This document shows, piece after piece, positions 32,102 to 38,588 of a stretch of 38,588 nt of DNA (position 1 is its first letter; each line of letters starts with the position of its first letter). The notes beneath the pieces are model-generated. The model had not been told where the DNA came from. It saw only the letters and a list, made by a program, of their open reading frames with translations, and did not search any database. Both the position numbers and the translations under genes were made by a program. The DNA is from Parabacteroides chinchillae (GTDB taxonomy: Bacteria; Bacteroidota; Bacteroidia; Bacteroidales; Tannerellaceae), in contig NZ_FNVS01000026.1 in assembly GCF_900108035.1 (NCBI RefSeq), forward strand, positions 1 to 38,588, read 5' to 3'.

Positions 32102-32809
32102 TTATTCGTATGGAACTTCTATAAGCAGTACTTTTGACTTTTTCAGTACTTCGATAATAATATGATCGGTATCCCAAAAGCCGGCTCCGTCACGCTTGGA
32201 TAAGGTCGTGTTACTTATTTCGACTTCACCTTCGATAACAAAGACGTATACGCCGTTGTTTTTATGATGGAGTTTGTATTCCTTTACCTGGCCTGCATCC
32301 AATGTTCCTAAAGAAAACCATGCGTCTTGATTGATAGATGCCGGAATTTCGCCGTCTGGTGCTATAATCAGGCTCAACTGGTTTTCTTTTAAAAAAGGAC
32401 GGATGTCGTAGCTCCCGTATTTTGGAGGCGTATTTTCTTTTCGGGGGATTACCCATATCTGTAAAAATTCAAGCCGTTCATCGGCACTATCATTAAATTC
32501 GCTATGAATAATACCGGTACCGGCGCTCATTACCTGAATATCTCCGGGGGTGATGACTTCGCTGTTTTTTATACTGTCTCCATGACGCAAATAACCATGC
32601 AGGGGGATGGAGATCACTTCCATATTTTTGTGCGGATGCATATCGAAGCCTTCGCGTGGGGCAACGGTGTCGTCGTTTAACACACGTAACATTCCAAAAT
32701 GTACGCGTTTGGGATTATAATAGTTTGCAAAACTGAATGTATGATATGTTTTTAGCCAGCCGTGGTTGGCGTATCCTCTAGTGTTGGCTTTGTCTACAAC
32801 TTGTTTCAT
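32102..32809 (-). CDS. Pirin family protein
   Basis: A 235-aa bicupin protein (start MKQVVDKANTRGYANHGWLK at 32809). The first cupin carries the metal-binding pattern FDMHPHKNMEVISIPLHG followed by GTGIIHSEFNDS, matching pirin His/Glu ligands. The second cupin is more degenerate, as usual. Pirin-like proteins have been described as quercetinases or redox sensors; the role here is unknown. It is divergent from guaB. Confidence 0.92.
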   Translation of the reverse strand: MKQVVDKANTRGYANHGWLKTYHTFSFANYYNPKRVHFGMLRVLNDDTVAPREGFDMHPHKNMEVISIPLHGYLRHGDSIKNSEVITPGDIQVMSAGTGIIHSEFNDSADERLEFLQIWVIPRKENTPPKYGSYDIRPFLKENQLSLIIAPDGEIPASINQDAWFSLGTLDAGQVKEYKLHHKNNGVYVFVIEGEVEISNTTLSKRDGAGFWDTDHIIIEVLKKSKVLLIEVPYE

Positions 32810-32905
32810 AAGCTTTCTTTCTGATTTAATTAATTTATTAATAGAACAACCGGGCAACAATAAAAGTTTTTAACATGAAAGAACCCATATATAAGCGGAA
32901 ATAAT

Positions 32906-32913
32906 TACATTTG
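32906..32913 (+). promoter_or_regulatory. -7 box for guaB
   Basis: TACATTTG lies 43 nt before the guaB start. Confidence 0.55.
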
Positions 32914-32956
32914 CACAATTATTTCTTATCATCCAGTAAATATATAATAGAATCTT

Positions 32957-34450
32957 ATGGCAATCTACTTAAACGATGTTTCGAGAACATTTGGAGAATA
33001 TTTGCTTATTCCGGGTTTAACCACGAAACAATGTATACCGACTAATGTTTCTTTAAAAACTCCGCTGGTAAAGTTTAAAACCGGAGAACATGCTGCGATT
33101 GAGCTGAATATTCCTTTGGTTTCGGCTATTATGCAATCGGTATCGGGTCCTGAACTTGCTATCGAACTGGCACGTAACGGAGGACTCTCTTTTATATTCG
33201 GTTCGCAGCCTATTGAAAGCCAGGCTGAGATGGTACGTAAAGTAAAGAAGTTTAAAGCCGGTTTTGTTATAAGCGATTCAAACCTTACTCCTGAACAAAC
33301 TTTGGCTGATGTGGTAACATTAGTGAATAAAACAGGACATTCTACTATAGGTGTGACCGATGACGGAACACCGAACGGTAAACTACTGGGGCTTGTTACC
33401 AGTCGCGACTACCGTGTTGAAAAGGATTCCTCGGAAAAGAAGGTGAAGGATTTCATGACACCTTTTTCCAAATTGATAGTTGGAGAATTGGGCATGACCC
33501 TGAAAGAGGCTAACCAGATTATATGGGATCATAAATTAAATACATTGCCTATTATCGATAAAAACCAGAAACTGCAATATTTTGTATTCCGTAAAGACTA
33601 TGACAATCATCGCGATAATCCGCTGGAACTGTCTGGTGCGGATAAGAAATTGTTGGTTGGTGCCGGTATCAATACACGTGATTATAAAGAACGTGTTCCG
33701 GCATTGGTAGAAGCTGGTGTTGATGTTTTATGTATCGACTCGTCGGATGGCTATTCCGAATGGCAGAAGGAGACACTTGCATGGATAAAAGGGCAATACG
33801 GAGATAAAGTATTGGTTGGCGCCGGAAATGTGGTAGATCAGGAAGGTTTTAATTATCTGGTGGAGGCAGGCGCTGATTTTATAAAAGTAGGTATTGGTGG
33901 CGGTTCTATCTGTATTACCCGCGAACAGAAAGGCATTGGTCGCGGACAGGCAACTGCTTTGATCGATGTGGCTCAGGCACGTGATGCTTACTTTAAGAAA
34001 CACGGTGTTTATATTCCTATATGCAGTGACGGTGGCTTAGTACACGATTACCACATGGTGCTTGCTTTGGCTATGGGAGCGGATTTTCTGATGATGGGAC
34101 GTTATTTTGCCCGTTTTGACGAATCTCCGACGAAAAAACTGAGAATTGGAAACAATTTCGTGAAAGAATACTGGGGAGAAGGTTCAAACCGTGCAAAGAA
34201 CTGGCAGCGTTATGATATGGGTGGCAGCGAATCTCTTAAATTTGAAGAGGGTGTTGACAGCTATGTCCCTTATGCCGGAAAGATGAAAGATAATTTGAAT
34301 GTTACTTTAGGGAAAATGAAAGCAACAATGTGTAGTTGCGGTTCCGTTACAATTGAGGAATTGCAAAAATACTCCAAAATAACGTTGGTATCTTCAACCA
34401 GTATTGTGGAAGGCGGTGCACACGATGTTATCCTGAAAGAACAAAACTAA
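32957..34450 (+). CDS. guaB: Inosine-5'-monophosphate dehydrogenase, Tritrichomonas foetus-like type
   Basis: A 497-aa IMP dehydrogenase (IMP + NAD+ to XMP + NADH; first step to GMP). It has the TIM barrel with a CBS pair inserted at about 100-220. The catalytic Cys is in [20 protein letters not shown] and counts to C319; the flap has NWQRYDMGG with Arg-Tyr at 418-419. These numbers equal those of the protozoan T. foetus enzyme (Cys319, Arg418, Tyr419), which from memory is closely similar throughout, unlike the common bacterial GPGSICTTR type. A terminator follows. Confidence 0.95.
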   Translation: MAIYLNDVSRTFGEYLLIPGLTTKQCIPTNVSLKTPLVKFKTGEHAAIELNIPLVSAIMQSVSGPELAIELARNGGLSFIFGSQPIESQAEMVRKVKKFKAGFVISDSNLTPEQTLADVVTLVNKTGHSTIGVTDDGTPNGKLLGLVTSRDYRVEKDSSEKKVKDFMTPFSKLIVGELGMTLKEANQIIWDHKLNTLPIIDKNQKLQYFVFRKDYDNHRDNPLELSGADKKLLVGAGINTRDYKERVPALVEAGVDVLCIDSSDGYSEWQKETLAWIKGQYGDKVLVGAGNVVDQEGFNYLVEAGADFIKVGIGGGSICITREQKGIGRGQATALIDVAQARDAYFKKHGVYIPICSDGGLVHDYHMVLALAMGADFLMMGRYFARFDESPTKKLRIGNNFVKEYWGEGSNRAKNWQRYDMGGSESLKFEEGVDSYVPYAGKMKDNLNVTLGKMKATMCSCGSVTIEELQKYSKITLVSSTSIVEGGAHDVILKEQN

Positions 34451-34471
34451 TAGAAAGATTTTTTTACAAAC

Positions 34472-34514
34472 GCCCGACTGGATTCCGTGGATAATGGTAT
34501 CGAGCCGGGCTTTT
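34472..34514 (+). terminator. Terminator after guaB
   Basis: GCCCGACT pairs with AGCCGGGC, with one mismatch and a long loop, followed by TTTTAA. Confidence 0.65.
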
Positions 34515-34545
34515 AACGCAAATATATACTATTATTATTATCACC

Positions 34546-36744
34546 ATGAAAAAGACAAATTTCATTGTTTTTCTTTTCTTGCTTTGTATGGCACAGATGA
34601 GAGCAGCGGAACAAAGGCCTATCCGTATATCCACTGCTGAGACTGATTTGATTTTGAGGGTTGCTCCTAATGGACGTGTTTATCAGTCATATTTGGGAAG
34701 TCGTTTGTTGAATGAATCGGAGTTTGCCAATCTTCCGTTATATGTCCGGTCGGGTTCGGATGATGCCGTTTCGACCCGTGGATGGGAGATATATCCTTGT
34801 TCAGGGGCTGAAGATTATTATGAACCGGCTTTTGGTATACAGCATAATGACGGGAATATGACGAGTATATTCCGTTTTGTGTCCAGCGAGGTAAAGAAGC
34901 AGGATGATAATGTTACCGAGACTATTATCACGATGAAGGATGATGTATATCCTGTAAGTGTAAAGATGCATTATCTTACTTATGCGAAAGAAAATATTAT
35001 TAAAACGTGGACGGAAATAAGCCATAGTGAAAAGAAGCCGGTTTCTATCTTCCTGTATGCTTCCAATATGCTATATTTTGAAAGTCCGAAGTACTATCTT
35101 ACCGAGTTTTGCGGTGACTGGGCTAAGGAAATGGGTATGACTAGCCAGGAGTTAAAATTCGGTAAGAAAATTATTGATACAAAACTAGGGTCTCGTGCAG
35201 CCATGCAATCTTATCCGTTTTTCCAGTTGGGATTAGGGGATGTGGTTCGTGAGAACGAAGGTGATGTACTGATGGGCACGATTGGCTGGACAGGAAATTT
35301 CCGTTTTACATTTGAAGTGGATAATATGAATAATATTCGTATTATATCCGGTATTAATCCGTACGCATCTAATTATGAATTGAAGCCGAATGAAGTATTT
35401 GTTACACCTGAATTTATCTTTACGTTGAGTAATCAGGGTGCAGGAAAGGCTAGCCGCAGTTTTCATGACTGGGCTCGTAATTACCAGGTGAAGAGAGGAA
35501 AAGACGATCGCCTTACTTTATTGAATAACTGGGAATCTACAGGTTTTAATTTCGACGAAAAGAAGCTGGAAGAAATTATGGTAGAAGCCAAGGATCTGGG
35601 TGTGGATTTGTTTTTGCTGGATGATGGCTGGTTTGGTAATAAGTATCCCCGTGTTAATGACCGTGCCGGTTTGGGTGACTGGGAAGTAATGAAGAGCAAA
35701 CTTCCGAACGGTATTCCTAATTTGGTAAAAGCAGCAAAAGATGCAGGCGTGAAATTTGGTATCTGGGTTGAGCCGGAAATGGTGAATCCGAAAAGTGAGC
35801 TGTTTGACAAACATCCAGACTGGGCGATCCGTCAGCCGAATCGTGAAACCTATTATTATCGTAACCAACTGGTTCTTGATTTGAGTAATCCGGAGGTGGA
35901 AGATTATGTATTCGGGGTAGTAGATAAGCTGATGACTGAGAATCCTGAAATAGCGTTCCTGAAATGGGATTGCAACAGCCCGATTACAAATATCTATTCT
36001 CCTTATTTAAAAGGAAAACAAAATCAGCTATATGTTGATCATGTTCGCGGCGTAATGAATGTCTTTAAGAGGGTAGCCGAAAAATATCCGGACTTGTATA
36101 TGATGATTTGCTCAGGTGGAGGCGCACGTTGCGATTATGGTGCTTTGAAATATTTTACAGAATTATGGTGTAGTGATGATACGGATCCGTTTGAACGATT
36201 GTATATTCAATGGGGATTTTCTCAGTTCTTCCCATCTAAGGTGATGTGTGCCCACGTAACAAGCTGGAATTGGAAAACAAGTGTGAAGTTTCGTACGGAT
36301 GTGGCTATGATGTGCAAGATGGGATTCGATTTGGGTCTGAAAGAATTAAAACCGGATGAATTGACTTTTTGCCAGCAAGCGGTGAAAAATTTCAATCGCC
36401 TGAAACCCGTTATCCTTGAAGGTGATTTTTATCGTCTGGTTTCTCCTTATGAATCTAACCATACGGCTGTTATGCATGTAAGTAAGGATAAAAATGCAGC
36501 GTTACTCTATGCGTATGATCTTCACCCTCGTTATGCAGAGAAACTTTATCCTGTTAAGTTACAGGGATTAGACCCTGAAAAGAATTATAAACTGGAAGAG
36601 ATTAACCTGATGCCGGGAGCCAAATCAACATTGGCGGATAACGGAAAGGTATTCAGTGGCGATTATCTGATGAAAGTGGGCTTGCGTGTCTTTACGATAG
36701 CCGAAGCGAATAGTCATGTGGTTGAAATTAAATGTTGTGACTAA
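34546..36744 (+). CDS. Secreted alpha-galactosidase, GH36 family
   Basis: A 732-aa enzyme with a signal peptide (MKKTNFIVFLFLLCMAQMRA). An N-terminal beta-sandwich is followed by a GH36 TIM barrel: LLNNWESTGFNFDEKKL, DLFLLDDGWFG, KFGIWVEPEMVNP, then FLKWDCN with the nucleophile Asp at about D475 and WCSDDTDPF (about 542-549) with the acid/base Asp. It removes terminal alpha-galactose from glycans, probably in the periplasm. It is followed by its own terminator and then by a sulfatase gene, suggesting use of sulfated, galactosylated host or plant glycans. Confidence 0.95.
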   Translation: MKKTNFIVFLFLLCMAQMRAAEQRPIRISTAETDLILRVAPNGRVYQSYLGSRLLNESEFANLPLYVRSGSDDAVSTRGWEIYPCSGAEDYYEPAFGIQHNDGNMTSIFRFVSSEVKKQDDNVTETIITMKDDVYPVSVKMHYLTYAKENIIKTWTEISHSEKKPVSIFLYASNMLYFESPKYYLTEFCGDWAKEMGMTSQELKFGKKIIDTKLGSRAAMQSYPFFQLGLGDVVRENEGDVLMGTIGWTGNFRFTFEVDNMNNIRIISGINPYASNYELKPNEVFVTPEFIFTLSNQGAGKASRSFHDWARNYQVKRGKDDRLTLLNNWESTGFNFDEKKLEEIMVEAKDLGVDLFLLDDGWFGNKYPRVNDRAGLGDWEVMKSKLPNGIPNLVKAAKDAGVKFGIWVEPEMVNPKSELFDKHPDWAIRQPNRETYYYRNQLVLDLSNPEVEDYVFGVVDKLMTENPEIAFLKWDCNSPITNIYSPYLKGKQNQLYVDHVRGVMNVFKRVAEKYPDLYMMICSGGGARCDYGALKYFTELWCSDDTDPFERLYIQWGFSQFFPSKVMCAHVTSWNWKTSVKFRTDVAMMCKMGFDLGLKELKPDELTFCQQAVKNFNRLKPVILEGDFYRLVSPYESNHTAVMHVSKDKNAALLYAYDLHPRYAEKLYPVKLQGLDPEKNYKLEEINLMPGAKSTLADNGKVFSGDYLMKVGLRVFTIAEANSHVVEIKCCD

Positions 36745-36757
36745 ATACCTACTATAT

Positions 36758-36798
36758 ACGGTCTGCAGGTAAATTTTGCCTGCAGACCGTTCGTTTTT
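36758..36798 (+). terminator. Rho-independent terminator after the GH36 gene
   Basis: ACGGTCTGCAGG and CCTGCAGACCGT form a perfect 12-bp stem, followed by a T-rich tract. Confidence 0.9.
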
Positions 36799-36843
36799 GG
36801 CCGAAAAACTTTTGAAGGAATAAAATCTAGATCTAAATAAATA

Positions 36844-38409
36844 ATGAAGAATAATGAACTTGTGCTATTTGCTGGTGTTGTTACTATATCGGTTACCTCA
36901 TGTAATCTGAAAGAGAAATCGAAAGAACAGATAAAACCAATGAATATCGTCTATATAATGACAGACGATCACACGGCACAGATGATGAGCTGTTATGATA
37001 AACGCTATGCTTATACACCGAATCTGGACCGGATTGCCCGGGACGGAGTGAAATTTACCAATAGTTTTGTTACCAACTCATTGAGTGGCCCTAGCCGGGT
37101 CTGTATGATTACCGGAAAATTCAGTCATAAAAACGGTTTTACCGATAATACGAATTGCGTGTTTGACGGTTCGCAGCAAACCATGCCTAAATTATTGCAG
37201 AAAGCAGGCTACCAGACAGCTATTATTGGGAAATGGCATTTGGAAAGTTTGCCTACCGGATTTGATTACTGGAAAATTGTTCCGGGACAGGGTAATTATT
37301 ATAATCCGGATTTTATTACTTTGAATAATGATACAATCCGTAAACATGGCTATCTGACCAATCTTATTACGGATATGAGTTTGGATTGGATGGAGAATAA
37401 ACGGGATAGTAGCAAACCGTTTTGTCTGTTTATTCATCATAAAGCACAGCATCGTAACTGGATGGCTGACACTTGTAACCTGGCATTGTATGAAGATAAA
37501 GAATTTCCTTTGCCGGTTAGTTATTATGATGATTATGAAGGGCGTCTTGCTGCAGTGGCACAGGAGATGAGTATCATTAAGGATATGGATCTTATTTACG
37601 ATCTGAAAATGTATCGTAAGGATAAAAACAGTCGTCTGAAAAGTACTTACGAAGGAATTTACGGACGTATGGATTCTGCACAGAAGGCTGCTTGGGATGC
37701 GTTTTATGATCCGATTATTGAAGATTTCTATAAAAAGAATCTGCAAGGAAAAAAGCTGGCGGAATGGAAATTCCAACGTTATATGCGGGATTATTTAAAG
37801 ACGTTGAAGTCGTTGGACGATAATGTAGGCCGGGTACTTGATTATTTGGATGCTGCCGGATTGTCGGAAAACACATTAGTGGTTTATACTTCCGATCAGG
37901 GTTTTTATATGGGAGAACATGGCTGGTTCGATAAACGCTTTATGTATGAGGAATCTTTTCATACGCCTCTGGTTATGCGTTTGCCGGGTGGAAAGAAAGG
38001 CGAAATTGTCCAATTTGTTCAGAATATAGATTATGCTCCTACTTTTCTGGAATTAGCTGGCGTTCCGGTTCCCGAGGATATACAGGGAGAGTCTTTGCTG
38101 CCTTTACTGAGAGGAGAAACTCCTGCAGACTGGCGTAAATCTATATATTATCATTATTATGAATATCCTGCAGAACATATGGTGAAACGTCATTATGGGG
38201 TACGTACGGATCGTTATAAATTGATTCATTTTTATAATGATATTGATGAATGGGAATTATACGATTTGCAGGAAGATCCGCAAGAGATGCATAATTTGTA
38301 TGGAAAACCGGAATATAAGGAAGTGGCAAGAGAATTGTTGGAAGAGCTGCAAAGGCTTCAGAAACAGTATGATGATCCTATAGAGGCTGAATTGGTCGAA
38401 AAAAAGTGA
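36844..38409 (+). CDS. Sulfatase, Ser-type formylglycine-dependent (S1 family)
   Basis: A 521-aa sulfatase with a lipoprotein-like N-terminus (VTISVTSCNLK). Metal-binding IVYIMTDDHTAQMMS precedes the formylglycine site LSGPSRVCMITGK, an S-x-P-x-R motif with Ser81 as the residue to be converted; Ser-type sites need an anaerobic sulfatase-maturating radical SAM enzyme (not in this window). YTSDQGFYMGEHGWFDKR and the C-terminal QEDPQEMHNLYG are standard family features. It probably desulfates glycans together with the upstream GH36. Confidence 0.93.
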   Translation: MKNNELVLFAGVVTISVTSCNLKEKSKEQIKPMNIVYIMTDDHTAQMMSCYDKRYAYTPNLDRIARDGVKFTNSFVTNSLSGPSRVCMITGKFSHKNGFTDNTNCVFDGSQQTMPKLLQKAGYQTAIIGKWHLESLPTGFDYWKIVPGQGNYYNPDFITLNNDTIRKHGYLTNLITDMSLDWMENKRDSSKPFCLFIHHKAQHRNWMADTCNLALYEDKEFPLPVSYYDDYEGRLAAVAQEMSIIKDMDLIYDLKMYRKDKNSRLKSTYEGIYGRMDSAQKAAWDAFYDPIIEDFYKKNLQGKKLAEWKFQRYMRDYLKTLKSLDDNVGRVLDYLDAAGLSENTLVVYTSDQGFYMGEHGWFDKRFMYEESFHTPLVMRLPGGKKGEIVQFVQNIDYAPTFLELAGVPVPEDIQGESLLPLLRGETPADWRKSIYYHYYEYPAEHMVKRHYGVRTDRYKLIHFYNDIDEWELYDLQEDPQEMHNLYGKPEYKEVARELLEELQRLQKQYDDPIEAELVEKK

Positions 38410-38440
38410 AAAACTTTTCTGTTTTTTTTGGGCGAAAAAC

Positions 38441-38470
38441 TTGTGAGTTAAAAATAAGTCCTTACCTTTG
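38441..38470 (+). promoter_or_regulatory. rRNA operon promoter
   Basis: A TTG -33 element (38441-38443) and TACCTTTG -7 box (38463-38470) are spaced 19 nt apart and followed by CACCCGC, as in Bacteroidales rrn promoters. Confidence 0.75.
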
Positions 38471-38588
38471 CACCCGCAATCGAAAGAAAGCGCACGAGTT
38501 CTTTGAAAGATTTACATACAACAAGTAGTACAAGTATTATACAGACATTAGATGTTTGTTTTATAGAATAATAATACCGTCAATTACT
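38471..38588 (+). other. rRNA leader with boxA-like element; 16S expected just beyond the window
   Basis: The sequence after the promoter contains GTTCTTTGAAAG (38499-38510), a boxA-like antitermination element typical of Bacteroidales 16S leaders. The 16S gene itself is not reached. Confidence 0.65.

Overview
The window looks like a Bacteroidales chromosome, probably Bacteroides or Parabacteroides; the genus is a guess. The reasons are the many TAnnTTTG-type -7 promoter boxes, the Mfa/Fim-type pilus locus with DUF3575, DUF3868, Mfa2-like and fimbrillin genes, lipoproteins, BACON domains, a GH36/sulfatase pair and a Bacteroides-style rRNA promoter at the right edge.

Layout. 0.2-7.7 kb is mostly housekeeping: a serine recombinase (-), tRNA-Ser(GCT) (-), mltG, iorAB, and a thioredoxin / EFR1 ferredoxin / 5'-nucleotidase operon. 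7.7-10.3 kb holds one half of a diversity-generating retroelement (DGR): a small MutS-domain-I-like protein, Avd, and two template-repeat (TR) RNA units, A and B, with a DUF1622/lipoprotein pair between them. 10.3-16.1 kb is accessory and repeat-rich: a DUF418 membrane protein, a GHL10-like lipoprotein, RhuM with a RhuM remnant and a tiny HTH gene, palindromic repeats, and two TR-less relatives of the TR RNA units (C, D). 16.1-17.6 kb is a tyrosine recombinase followed by a 549-bp segment bounded by perfect 22-bp inverted repeats. 17.6-31 kb is the pilus locus, which contains the other DGR half: a fimbrillin whose C-terminal FISUMP domain carries the variable repeat (VR), then the DGR reverse transcriptase (RT). 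A C11 protease, an HU protein and an OmpA/TPR lipoprotein follow. 31-38.6 kb holds an Rpn-type nuclease, pirin, IMP dehydrogenase, a GH36 alpha-galactosidase, a Ser-type sulfatase and an rrn promoter pointing out of the window.

How the parts work together. VR (25720-25906) and TR-B (10080-10266) are both 187 bp and differ at 8 positions, all adenines in TR. This is the DGR mutagenesis signature, and it ties together two gene clusters about 16 kb apart. Each TR lies inside a discrete unit of about 400 nt. The unit begins 8-9 nt after a -7 box and is closed by a terminal 10-12 bp stem; one base pair of this stem covaries between A and B. The pilus operon sits directly behind a probable invertible switch. 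My reading is a surface pilus with two layers of diversification: on/off inversion of expression, and adenine-directed hypermutation of a probable tip adhesin. TR-A does not match the VR in this window and probably serves a target elsewhere in the genome.
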